From: Flavobacterium phycosphaerae
Lineage (GTDB): Bacteria; Bacteroidota; Bacteroidia; Flavobacteriales; Flavobacteriaceae
Assembly (NCBI RefSeq): GCF_010119235.1
Contig: NZ_JAAATZ010000001.1
Coordinates: 1,890,501 to 1,954,500, forward strand
Direction of reading: 5' to 3'
Length of the DNA stretch: 64,000 bases
The position numbers were made by a program, and so were the translations under genes. Positions 36,891 to 45,023 of the stretch are shown here, one piece after another. How positions within the stretch are numbered: the stretch's first letter is position 1; every line of letters starts with the position of its first letter. Below the pieces are notes generated by a model that was not told the DNA's origin, ran no database searches, and saw only the letters and a list, made by a program, of their open reading frames with translations.

Positions 36891-38456
36891 TTACTGATCT
36901 ACTCTGTTCACAGGTTTTCGATCTTCTCCTGATAACAGGCCTGTTATATTGTTATGTGATTCGTCTTGGTACGTATTTAATGGCTGGGCGGCATACCTCT
37001 TTACTACCAGAGGACTCATTTGGTAACTGACCAGATGGGTGCCTATTAGTCCGTAAAACCTATTTCCCTCGACCATAAAATGGCTTAACCTTTTGCCATC
37101 TATATTGTAAATATAAAAGCTCACTACGTAAGAGCGTTTATTTACGTCATATACATCGACAAGGCTCGCTTGTTTCCACATTTTGGCATCTTCAAATTTC
37201 CCCATGAGTGCCGAATGAACAAATAGTAAGCCTTTGTACAGATAGGCATTCTTGTTGACGGTTAATGGTGGGGCCGAGAGTTTTTTTTCGTTACGGTCTT
37301 TATTAAATGCTACTTTGATTTGTGCCTTGCTGATGGTGTCAATCGTATTGCCACGATGGATTAATTTGAGGGTTGGGTCGGCTACAATATACTGATTGCG
37401 GTAATAGTAGAGGTAGACTACTCTGTTGGTGTTGGGGTCGTAGTTTAAGATGCCATCGGTATCAAAAATACCGTCAATTTGTTTTTGAAGTAGCCCCGGA
37501 TTCGTTATGATTCGACACTTCTTCTGGTCAAAACGAGCCAAAACATTTTCCGCATTGGGTTTGTGCGTGCGAAAGGCCAGTGAGACTGAATCGGTAAAGA
37601 CCGGATTGGAAAACTTACTACTTATACCCGGTAGTTGTGTGGCACTCCATTGCCCTGTTTTGCCCCGGAACACGACCGGCACCGTACCATCGAAGGCGAA
37701 GAAGTATTTGGAATGCACCTGTAGTTGTACTGAACGGAACGGGAAGTTTACCTTATTTAACTGAACGGCGATTTCCTTTTTGGTTTTCAGTAAGGTATCA
37801 ACCTCCGTAAGCAATAAAGGTGCTGTCGTGTTGCCCAGGTATATTTTTCCGTTGGTGATTCCGGCGAAATAATAGGAATTGAATCCGAGGTCGATATCGT
37901 GTTCTTTAGAGAACTGCTCCGGTAATCTTCTGACAAAGTTATTGCGGTGCTGAATGATATCTTCTGACAGAAGAAATAGCACTGTAATAAAGGCAATAGC
38001 TGAGGTTGCGAGTAGAGTCAGGTAGCCCATTGTAATCCTTTTGGGAGTACTTGACACAATTGCCATCCCTGAAAGTAGCACGAATACTATATTGAAAACA
38101 AGGTGCTGCGTCCAACTCATCTTTTCTAAGATGCCACCACAGGAGCAAGGGGTGAAGGAACTGAAGTTGAGAATGATTACAATATAGGCTGTAAACATGG
38201 TCATTAGTGCAAAACTGCCGTAAAGTCCTATCAGCCGGGATTTGCGAAATAGCAACAGAAACACCAGAACGCCTTCTACAACAGGAACTGCTATTGCAGT
38301 TGAGTCTGCAAAGGCACTTAGTAATGGCGACTGACCGAGTTGGATTCGAAAATTCTGAAAATCCAACACCTTGCTAGTAGCTGCGTAGGTAAAAAGCAGT
38401 ATGTGCAGCATAGCTATACTATAAATTGCACTGGATTTGAGTACTTTGCATTTCAT
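36891..38456 (-). CDS. MauE/DoxX-like membrane protein with large periplasmic domain
   Basis: 521 residues. The first ~165 form four or five transmembrane helices with a CxC pair (FTPCSCGG, Cys104 and Cys106) typical of MauE-type redox membrane proteins, which help form disulfides in their partner. The remaining ~350 residues are beta-rich and predicted periplasmic, perhaps a propeller. It is upstream of the four-cysteine secreted protein on the same strand, so disulfide formation in that protein is a sensible hypothesis. It stands 70 bp after the AraC regulator gene. Confidence 0.68.
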   Translation of the reverse strand: MKCKVLKSSAIYSIAMLHILLFTYAATSKVLDFQNFRIQLGQSPLLSAFADSTAIAVPVVEGVLVFLLLFRKSRLIGLYGSFALMTMFTAYIVIILNFSSFTPCSCGGILEKMSWTQHLVFNIVFVLLSGMAIVSSTPKRITMGYLTLLATSAIAFITVLFLLSEDIIQHRNNFVRRLPEQFSKEHDIDLGFNSYYFAGITNGKIYLGNTTAPLLLTEVDTLLKTKKEIAVQLNKVNFPFRSVQLQVHSKYFFAFDGTVPVVFRGKTGQWSATQLPGISSKFSNPVFTDSVSLAFRTHKPNAENVLARFDQKKCRIITNPGLLQKQIDGIFDTDGILNYDPNTNRVVYLYYYRNQYIVADPTLKLIHRGNTIDTISKAQIKVAFNKDRNEKKLSAPPLTVNKNAYLYKGLLFVHSALMGKFEDAKMWKQASLVDVYDVNKRSYVVSFYIYNIDGKRLSHFMVEGNRFYGLIGTHLVSYQMSPLVVKRYAAQPLNTYQDESHNNITGLLSGEDRKPVNRVDQ

Positions 38457-38527
38457 TTTGTGCGCTTTTGGAGCAGTAAAATTCTGTAAATGAAATTTTT
38501 AACCGATTGTTATTTGGGAATAGTTTA

Positions 38528-39109
38528 CTACTCAATATTGGAGTCAGTGTCCTTATTCGTTTCAGATGTGGTACTCCGTTTTACATCTGCAGGCGACACA
38601 CCATACTTTTTCTTAAAAGCTTTATAGAAGTTGGTGTAATTATTAAAGCCGCTTAAAAGGGCAATTTTGGTCAAAGGAACTCTGGTTTGCTCTATTATCA
38701 AATGGGCTTTCTTTAACCGTTCGTCATTGTAGAATTGGTAGATGCTTGTTTTGGACCAATTGCGAAAGCTTTGTTTTAAAGTGAATTCGTTTGTTCCAAA
38801 CATTTGCGCTAGTTCTTTTGAGGAAGGAAGTTCTTCGTCAAGATGGGTAAGGATGTATTCCTGTACTTTTTGGATCAACGCCACCGGCTCGATTAATTCT
38901 GAAGCTTCCCACTTTCTTGACGTAGTGAATGGATTTTCATAATTGGCGTCTTGCAACTTTGATGCAAACTCATTTAAAGATTTTGCTATTTCATTAAACT
39001 GTTCATCATCCGTATCGGCCGGAACCCTGTGCGCGAGATTGCCGCTGATGATTTCAAACAGCATTTTGTAAAGTGCCCGGATTCTTGATTCATGTATTTG
39101 TGGATCCAT
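38528..39109 (-). CDS. AraC-type regulator with a HAMP-like N-domain, no membrane segment
   Basis: 193 residues from the ATG at 39109; a TTG 17 codons upstream is open but would put the start inside the motif-containing leader. The N-terminal half has a HAMP-like helical pair (LAHRVPADTDDEQFNEIAKS) with no transmembrane segment, so it would act in the cytosol. The C-terminal ~100 residues hold a complete AraC HTH (SSKELAQMFGTNEFTLKQSF and ALLSGFNNYTNFYKAFKKKY). A GTGTG...CACAC palindrome containing the island motif is upstream at 39165-39193. It may regulate the adjacent MauE/DUF6520 genes. Confidence 0.75.
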   Translation of the reverse strand: MDPQIHESRIRALYKMLFEIISGNLAHRVPADTDDEQFNEIAKSLNEFASKLQDANYENPFTTSRKWEASELIEPVALIQKVQEYILTHLDEELPSSKELAQMFGTNEFTLKQSFRNWSKTSIYQFYNDERLKKAHLIIEQTRVPLTKIALLSGFNNYTNFYKAFKKKYGVSPADVKRSTTSETNKDTDSNIE

Positions 39110-39164
39110 TTGTAGTTGTTGTAGTGATGCGAAGTTATCTATTGCATATAAGAGATTCAAGAAC

Positions 39165-39193
39165 TATAGTGTGCGATTCGGGAATTACACACC
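39165..39193. promoter_or_regulatory. Palindromic copy of the island motif before the AraC gene
   Basis: The motif GTGCGATTCGGGAATTACAC forms a larger imperfect palindrome, with outer GTGTG/CACAC and inner ATTC/GAAT arms. It is about 60 bp upstream of the ATG at 39109 and resembles the copies near rteC and the TPR-AraC gene. Confidence 0.55.
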
Positions 39194-39214
39194 CTGATTC
39201 TTGTTTTGATTTTC

Positions 39215-39246
39215 ATAAAAAAGCACCGCCTTTTATGGCGGTGCTT
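39215..39246 (-). terminator. Terminator after the integrase gene
   Basis: AAGCACCGCC pairs with GGCGGTGCTT (10 bp, 6-nt loop) at 39221-39246. On the minus strand it is followed by a T-run, so it should end the integrase transcript. Confidence 0.75.
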
Positions 39247-39300
39247 GACTAATTAAAAATTATTTTGGTAAAATGTTATTTCTATTTTTTGTTGTATGGA

Positions 39301-40536
39301 TTATGAACTTTTTACAAGCAAATTGCCGGATAATTTTTCTTTGAGAATAGCCATATCATCGCTTACTCTTTTGTCAACGATTTTGGCATAGTGCTGTGTA
39401 GTTCTCAAACTTCTATGCCCAAGCATTTTACTAACACTTTCAATGGGAACCCCATTTGTTAAAGTAACAGAGGTAGCAAATGTATGGCGTGCCATGTGAA
39501 AAGTAATTTCCTTGTTAATTCCGCAAACATCCCCAATCTCCTTTAAATAGCTATTCATTTTCTGGTTACTGAGCACCGGAAGTATTCTGTCTTCATTTAT
39601 GCATTTTGGATGCTCTTCATATTTTTTTATCAATTCCTCTGCTACTGGCAGCAATGGTATTTTTGAACTTGTGTCCGTTTTTTGACGATTCTTGAATATC
39701 CATCTATTACCATCTATACCTATTCCTAAATGATCCCTTTTTAATTGTTGCACATCAATATAGGCAAGGCCTGTGAAACAGCAGAAAATGAAAATATCCC
39801 TCACTTGTTCCAAACGGGTATTCATGAATTTTTTGGAGTAAATTTTCTTGAGTTCGTCTTCAGTTAAAAACTCTTTATCAACCTCGTAAACTTTGCCTTC
39901 ATATTTACTGAAAGGGTCTTTCTCTAACCAATCATTATTCAGGCAGATATTAACTATTTTTCTAAGATTCCTAACGTATTTTACCGCGGTGTTATTGGCG
40001 CAGTTTTTTACGCTTCTTAGATAGAACTCGAATTCTGTTATAAATGCGTGGTCAATTTTTATTAGGGCAATATCGTCGTCATTACTTTTCCATGAGAGAA
40101 AATTTTGTAAATGATTTAACGTTACTTCAAAGCGCTGCAATGTTCCCCAGGCATATTGCTTTCCAACTAATTCACGCATTTTATTATTATGGTCTTCAAA
40201 TACTTTTACCAACGTCCTATGGTTTTTGTATATACCACTTATTATTGATTTCACGTTTTCAACAGTTACCGGCTCTTCCTTATGCAACAATGTCATTTCA
40301 GCTCCCAAAACTTTAGATCTCATCATATCCAGATAACTATTAATTGAACGGGCTTCTTCATTCTGTCCTTTCATTTTGGCTAGCTCTGGGGACCATTTCG
40401 ACTTATCAATAAACTTTTTAGTGCTAAATTCCATTCTTTGTCCATCGACAGTTAGTCTGATATAAATTGGTAATTTGCCGTCAGCATTCATTTTAGTGCT
40501 CTTGGCATAGAAATGCAGAGTGATTTTTGTTTTCAT
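39301..40536 (-). CDS. Tyrosine recombinase (integrase) of the island
   Basis: 411 residues. The N-terminal core-binding SAM-like domain is followed by a catalytic domain with HMARHTFA (H-x-x-R), LGH and the terminal nucleophile Tyr in TTQHYAKI. The first catalytic arginine is replaced in the FTGLAYIDV motif, as in IntDOT-like integrases, where a serine takes its place. The gene's 5' end faces tRNA-Tyr 270 bp away, so the island probably integrated there. No direct repeat of the tRNA 3' end was found at the other end of the window. Confidence 0.88.
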   Translation of the reverse strand: MKTKITLHFYAKSTKMNADGKLPIYIRLTVDGQRMEFSTKKFIDKSKWSPELAKMKGQNEEARSINSYLDMMRSKVLGAEMTLLHKEEPVTVENVKSIISGIYKNHRTLVKVFEDHNNKMRELVGKQYAWGTLQRFEVTLNHLQNFLSWKSNDDDIALIKIDHAFITEFEFYLRSVKNCANNTAVKYVRNLRKIVNICLNNDWLEKDPFSKYEGKVYEVDKEFLTEDELKKIYSKKFMNTRLEQVRDIFIFCCFTGLAYIDVQQLKRDHLGIGIDGNRWIFKNRQKTDTSSKIPLLPVAEELIKKYEEHPKCINEDRILPVLSNQKMNSYLKEIGDVCGINKEITFHMARHTFATSVTLTNGVPIESVSKMLGHRSLRTTQHYAKIVDKRVSDDMAILKEKLSGNLLVKSS

Positions 40537-40661
40537 GGTGGTAACCTTTTAATTATTATTCAATTTAAATTCCTGAGTAATAACAAACAAGATGTACAGC
40601 TTTTGAACGGGTTAGTGAACAGGCTAAAAGTACAGTGTTTGTAAGGCTTAAGAAGATTTAG

Positions 40662-40696
40662 CGAGACCCTAAGTTTGGTTTAAATGTAGGGTCTCG
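40662..40696. other. Inverted repeat between integrase and tRNA-Tyr
   Basis: CGAGACCCTA at 40662-40671 pairs with TAGGGTCTCG at 40687-40696 (10 bp, 15-nt loop), followed by ATTTTG on the plus strand. It lies in the 273-bp gap between the integrase start and the tRNA, where a recombination site or excisionase sites would be expected. It might also be a terminator. Confidence 0.45.
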
Positions 40697-40752
40697 ATTT
40701 TGCTCCCTAAGATTTAAGATTGAATGAATATTTTGGAGGTACCAGAAAAACA

Positions 40753-40786
40753 AAAACCCTGCAAATCCTAAGATTTGCAGGGTTTT
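40753..40786 (-). terminator. Terminator downstream of tRNA-Tyr
   Basis: AAAACCCTGCAAATC pairs perfectly with GATTTGCAGGGTTTT (15 bp, 4-nt loop). On the minus strand it is followed by T-rich sequence. It lies 23 bp beyond the tRNA 3' end. Confidence 0.8.
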
Positions 40787-40809
40787 GAGACTTTTTGTTT
40801 TTATTTATG

Positions 40810-40891
40810 TGGGGAGAGCAGGATTCGAACCTGCGAAGATGTAATCAGCGGATTTACAGTCCGCCCTCGTTGGCCGCTTGAGTATCTCCCC
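40810..40891 (-). tRNA. trnY: tRNA-Tyr(GTA)
   Basis: Read on the minus strand it begins GGGGAGA and ends TCTCCCC-A, giving a 7-bp acceptor stem with discriminator A; the T arm contains GGTTCGAATCC. The anticodon loop CTGTAAA carries GTA, specific for tyrosine. A long variable arm is present, as usual in bacterial tRNA-Tyr. CCA is not encoded. Integrases often use the 3' end of such a tRNA as attachment site; the adjacent integrase makes this one the candidate. Confidence 0.93.
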
Positions 40892-40993
40892 ATCGCTTGG
40901 CGCGGTTGCAAATATAACAACACTTTTGATGTTCACAAATAAAAAAACTGTATTTTCTTCAAGGTTTTTTTAATGGTTTGGTTTTGAGTAAAA

Positions 40994-41019
40994 TAAAAAA
41001 ATCTCCCGAAGGAGATTTT
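40994..41019 (-). terminator. Terminator after the TlpA lipoprotein gene
   Basis: AAAATCTCC pairs with GGAGATTTT around a CGAA loop (40998-41019); on the minus strand the stem is followed by a T7 run. It lies just after the gene's stop at 41043. Confidence 0.85.
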
Positions 41020-41042
41020 CAATAGTAATTCTGAAAAGCATT

Positions 41043-42203
41043 TTATTTTGCAGCTAAAAGTTCATTGATTTTAGCTTTCAATGCCTCACCAGTCAAATCA
41101 ATGGCTACAATTTTACCATCAGCCCCCAATAAGAAGGTTGAAGGAATTTGTGTAACACCATATTGAAGAGCAATCGGGTCATCCATTTCTTTTAAATTTG
41201 AAACTTGCGTCCAAGTCAATTTATCTTTAGCTATAGCTTCTTTCCATTTAGCAGCATCATTATCCAATGAAACGCTGATAATGTTTAACCCTTTTGCATG
41301 TAGTTCACTGTAAAGGGCAACTACTTCCGGGTTAGCTTGTCTGCATGGGGCACACCAAGAAGCCCAAAAATCAACCAAAGTAGCTTTGCCTAAACTTTCT
41401 TTTAAAGAAACCATTTTACCTTCCGGATTCGGAGCTTTAAAGTCAGGAGCCACATCACCAACAGCTACCGTAGTTTTAGCTTTTTCCTGTTTTTTTATGT
41501 TCTCTAGGTTTTCTTTGATCTTTTTACCCGGTTTTGTTTTTCTCAATGATTCATCCAAAGTAGTGTAAATCGCTTCAATATCAGCCGGTTTAAACTTAGG
41601 ATTACTGAACATGGCCTGAACAATCAAAACGCTAATGAATGATTTTGGGTGTGTTTTTGGATAATCAAAAGTATAATCAGTAATGCCTTTTTGAAGTTCG
41701 TCGTATTGTTTTCTAAGCGAATTTATGGTAGCGGTGTCCTTTTTTTGACTGGCTTCATTCATTTTAGCCATGTTTTTCATTTGGAAATCCATTACTTTTT
41801 TCTGCAAGCCTTTTTTGATCTTACCCGATTCTTCATTGAATTTAGAAAACTCATCATTGTTGTAAGTTCCGCCAATTTTTGATTTAAAAATACTGTCTTT
41901 ATCTACTTCAATAGAAATTTCACCTTCTTCTAAAATAAAAGGTACTTTACCGTTTACTTTTTGTATTTCAATTAAGCTGATAGCAGGTTCGTCAGCTTTA
42001 CCTTTGATTTCAAATTTTTCATCTACAATTTTCACTGTATCAACAGTTAATAATCCCATGCCATTTGGATTTTCTTTTTGTAAAAAAACCAAACCTGTTT
42101 TTAATCCTTTTACTTTTCCTGTAATTAAATATTCACCATCGGCTACTTTACTACACGAAAACAGCGCGATAGCTACGGTTACTAAAAGAAGTACTTTTTT
42201 CAT
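41043..42203 (-). CDS. TlpA-type thioredoxin lipoprotein with DUF4369-like N-domain
   Basis: 386 residues from the ATG at 42203, chosen because it starts the signal MKKVLLLVTVAIALFSCSKV with lipobox FSC; a longer upstream frame adds no signal. The N-terminal part (about 25-130) is DUF4369-like, and the C-terminal ~140 residues form a thioredoxin/TlpA domain with the CxxC active site in WASWCAPCRQ. It probably reduces or isomerises disulfides in the periplasm. The gene is alone with a clear terminator. Confidence 0.85.
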   Translation of the reverse strand: MKKVLLLVTVAIALFSCSKVADGEYLITGKVKGLKTGLVFLQKENPNGMGLLTVDTVKIVDEKFEIKGKADEPAISLIEIQKVNGKVPFILEEGEISIEVDKDSIFKSKIGGTYNNDEFSKFNEESGKIKKGLQKKVMDFQMKNMAKMNEASQKKDTATINSLRKQYDELQKGITDYTFDYPKTHPKSFISVLIVQAMFSNPKFKPADIEAIYTTLDESLRKTKPGKKIKENLENIKKQEKAKTTVAVGDVAPDFKAPNPEGKMVSLKESLGKATLVDFWASWCAPCRQANPEVVALYSELHAKGLNIISVSLDNDAAKWKEAIAKDKLTWTQVSNLKEMDDPIALQYGVTQIPSTFLLGADGKIVAIDLTGEALKAKINELLAAK

Positions 42204-42282
42204 TTTATATTTATTAAAAAATTTTGTGCAAATGTATCTAATTTGCCTTGTGAACAAAGTGTTATTATTGTTTTTTTATGAT

Positions 42283-43695
42283 TTATTTTTGAGTTGAAGG
42301 ACAAACAAATTGGGTACAGTTTACTGATGTTTGCTTGATGCCATTCATTCCTTTTTCTACATTAATCATGTTATGAATGCCTCTTGATTTCAGAATTGAT
42401 GCCATAATCACGGAGCGATATCCGCCGGCACAATGCAAAAAGAAATCCCGGTCTTTTGGTACACTTTGGAAATTTTCATTGACATTATCCAACGGAAGAT
42501 TGATAGCGTTTTCTACATGTTCTGCTTCAAACTCACCCGGTTTACGGGCATCCACCACTATACTGTCGGCCTTTAATTGATTGGCAAAAGTTTCCGGAGA
42601 GATAGAAGCTATAGCATCCGTTTCAAAACCGGCAGTGGTCCAAGCATCGATGCCACCATTTAAGTAACCAAGCACATGGTCAAATCCAACACGAGACAAA
42701 CGCGTGATGGTTTCTTCTTCTCTTCCTTCGGGGATAACTAATAGTAATTTTTGATTCACATCTCTGAGTAATGACCCTACCCATGGGGCAAAATTACCTT
42801 GTATACCAATAAAAATCGAATTTGGAATATGTGCTTTTACAAAATCATTTTCATGTCTAACATCCAAAACGACAACGTCTCCTTGATTGGCCACCGCTTC
42901 AAATTCAGCAGCAGAAAGTGCTATTTTACTGTTTTTGATTACAGTGTCAAGGCTCTCATACCCTTTGATATTCAGCATCACATTTTGAGGAAAATAAGCC
43001 GGTGGCGCGCCTAAACCGTCTAACAACTCTTTAGTGAATTCTTCTTTAGTCATATCAGCTCTCAACGCATAATTGGTTTTCTTTTGATTTCCCAAAGTGT
43101 CGGTAGTTTCTTTGCTCATGTTTTTGCCACAAGCACTGCCGGCACCATGACTTGGGTATACAATTAAATCATCTGCTAAGGGCATGATTTTGTTGCGCAA
43201 TGAATCAAAAAGATAAGAAGCCAATTTTTCCTGAGTGAGTTCTTCGGTTAGGGCTTGTGCTAAATCGGGACGGCCCACATCGCCAATGAAAAGCGTGTCT
43301 CCTGTGATGATGCCGTGTTGTTTTCCGTTAGCATCGGTTAGTAAATAACAGGTGCTTTCTAAAGTATGTCCCGGCGTATGAATGGCTTTAACGGTATAGT
43401 CACCTACTTTAAATTCCTGATTATCGGTAGCGATGATGGCTTCAAATTCAGGTGCAGCTGTTGGACCATAAACAATTTTTCCTCCGCTTTTTTGTGCCAA
43501 ATCGATATGACCTGAAACAAAATCGGCATGAAAATGCGTTTCAAAAATGTATTTTATTTTAGCATTATCTTTTTGCGCTTTGTCTAAATAGGGTTGCACT
43601 TCACGCAAAGGGTCAAAGATAGCAGCTTCTCCATTGCTTTCTAAATAGTAGGCAGCTTGGGCAATACATCCGGTATATATTTGTTCGATTTTCAT
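42283..43695 (-). CDS. MBL-fold persulfide dioxygenase-like protein with two rhodanese domains
   Basis: 470 residues. The N-terminal ~240 form a metallo-beta-lactamase fold with the ETHE1-like metal site THFHADFVSGH, and a rhodanese domain follows (about 260-355). A second rhodanese domain (about 375-465) has the active-site Cys in FLHCAGGYRS; the first lacks a cysteine in the equivalent place and is probably inactive. It would oxidise glutathione- or protein-bound persulfides to sulfite. The downstream TauE/SafE gene (43758-44549) could export that sulfite; together they suggest sulfide detoxification. Confidence 0.85.
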   Translation of the reverse strand: MKIEQIYTGCIAQAAYYLESNGEAAIFDPLREVQPYLDKAQKDNAKIKYIFETHFHADFVSGHIDLAQKSGGKIVYGPTAAPEFEAIIATDNQEFKVGDYTVKAIHTPGHTLESTCYLLTDANGKQHGIITGDTLFIGDVGRPDLAQALTEELTQEKLASYLFDSLRNKIMPLADDLIVYPSHGAGSACGKNMSKETTDTLGNQKKTNYALRADMTKEEFTKELLDGLGAPPAYFPQNVMLNIKGYESLDTVIKNSKIALSAAEFEAVANQGDVVVLDVRHENDFVKAHIPNSIFIGIQGNFAPWVGSLLRDVNQKLLLVIPEGREEETITRLSRVGFDHVLGYLNGGIDAWTTAGFETDAIASISPETFANQLKADSIVVDARKPGEFEAEHVENAINLPLDNVNENFQSVPKDRDFFLHCAGGYRSVIMASILKSRGIHNMINVEKGMNGIKQTSVNCTQFVCPSTQK

Positions 43696-43757
43696 AAAAA
43701 AATAATTTGTACAAAATTAAAGAATAGTGGTTTAAAACGATTTGTATTTAGAATACT

Positions 43758-44549
43758 TTATGAAAATACTTCTTCATACAAAATCAAAATTGACATGGCT
43801 AAAACGAAAATACCGAATATCTTACGCAATAATCTTTCATTTATATATTGCTGAATTCGCAAACCAATAAGAATTCCGGTAATTGAAATTGCAGTGAAAA
43901 CTAGTAGAAAAGTCCAGTCAATAGCAATATTTTGCACATCGCCCATAAAACCAATCAGTGAGTTGAAGGCAATGATTAACAACGAAGTTCCAATGGCTTT
44001 TTTAATAGGTAATTTGGCCAATTGTATCAAGGCAGGAATTATCAAAAAACCACCACCAGCTCCCACTAATCCTATTAAAATACCAACAAAGAATAGCTGT
44101 ATGATGATGATAACAGGTCCTTTGGTTTTCCACTCACTCTCTTCAATTTTTTTTGGTGGTTTCAGCATCGAATAAGCAGCTAAAAACATCACCACAGCAA
44201 AAATGAGCATCAAAAAAGTAGCTTTGGTCAGTTGGACAGCTCCAAAATAAAAAATGACATCGGGTAAATGGTGCACTACAAATTTTCGAGTCAGATAAAC
44301 ACCAATTACCGAAGGAATAGCAAATTGTATTGCTGTTTTTGGGACTACCAGCCCTTTTTTAAAATTACTGATTGTGCCAAAAGTTGAAGTAGTACCTACT
44401 ATGAATAAAGAATAAGCTGTTGCGATTAATGGATTTAAATGTAAAACGTAAACCAATATCGGAACTGTTAAGATAGAACCACCGCCACCGGTAATGCCAA
44501 GTACTAATCCGATAAATAAAGCTCCGATATATCCTAAAATTTCAAGCAT
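43758..44549 (-). CDS. TauE/SafE-family membrane permease (sulfite exporter-like)
   Basis: 263 residues with about seven or eight transmembrane helices in two homologous halves, each with a conserved GxGGG motif (GLVLGITGGGGS near the start, GLVGAGGGFLIIPAL in the second half). The family exports sulfite, sulfonates or related anions. It lies 62 bp upstream of and on the same strand as the persulfide dioxygenase-like gene, which fits export of its product. The orientation and spacing suggest a small operon. Confidence 0.85.
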   Translation of the reverse strand: MLEILGYIGALFIGLVLGITGGGGSILTVPILVYVLHLNPLIATAYSLFIVGTTSTFGTISNFKKGLVVPKTAIQFAIPSVIGVYLTRKFVVHHLPDVIFYFGAVQLTKATFLMLIFAVVMFLAAYSMLKPPKKIEESEWKTKGPVIIIIQLFFVGILIGLVGAGGGFLIIPALIQLAKLPIKKAIGTSLLIIAFNSLIGFMGDVQNIAIDWTFLLVFTAISITGILIGLRIQQYINERLLRKIFGIFVLAMSILILYEEVFS

Positions 44550-44615
44550 CGAGTATAATTAACGATGTAAAAATAGTATAAATCGAAATAAAATCGGGAT
44601 TTATTTGAGGATAGG

Positions 44616-45023
44616 TTACTTACTTTTAGTGACATGTTTAGTGATTTCCATGATTTTGCTGCTATCTATCGGCTTTGAAAAATATCCCATGATTTCAGGA
44701 AATGTTTTGGCCTTTTCTTTATCTTCATAGGCAATAGAAGAGCTTACAATGTAAATGGCTGTTTTCTTGGTTTTGCCCGAAAGTGATTTTTCAATTTGAT
44801 TCATAAAATCCCAACCATCCATGATAGGCATTTCAATGTCTAGCAGAATAATTTCCGGCATTTCTTTATTGTCTTCCAAATCCGCTTTGAAGCTTTCGAT
44901 GGCTTCTTTCCCATTTTTAAAAGAAATAACATCATATTCGGTTTCCGACATGGCAATAATCTTATTAATCAACAATTGATAAATAGGATCGTCATCGATT
45001 ATGCAAATTACCTTGTTTTTCAT
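44616..45023 (-). CDS. Single-domain response regulator
   Basis: 135 residues: a receiver domain with the acidic pair (IIDDDP), the phosphoryl-acceptor Asp62 in LLDIEMPIMDG, and the conserved Lys in YFSKPID. There is no output domain, so it acts by protein contact or as a phosphate carrier. Its start overlaps the stop of the PAS histidine kinase gene by 4 bp, so it is most likely that kinase's partner. Confidence 0.88.
   Translation of the reverse strand: MKNKVICIIDDDPIYQLLINKIIAMSETEYDVISFKNGKEAIESFKADLEDNKEMPEIILLDIEMPIMDGWDFMNQIEKSLSGKTKKTAIYIVSSSIAYEDKEKAKTFPEIMGYFSKPIDSSKIMEITKHVTKSK

Noticed and set aside
7546..41042. Direct repeat of the tRNA-Tyr 3' end near the left side of the island
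   Set aside because: Visual comparison of the tRNA 3' end with 7.8-8.2 kb found no match; a computed search would be needed to exclude a short core.
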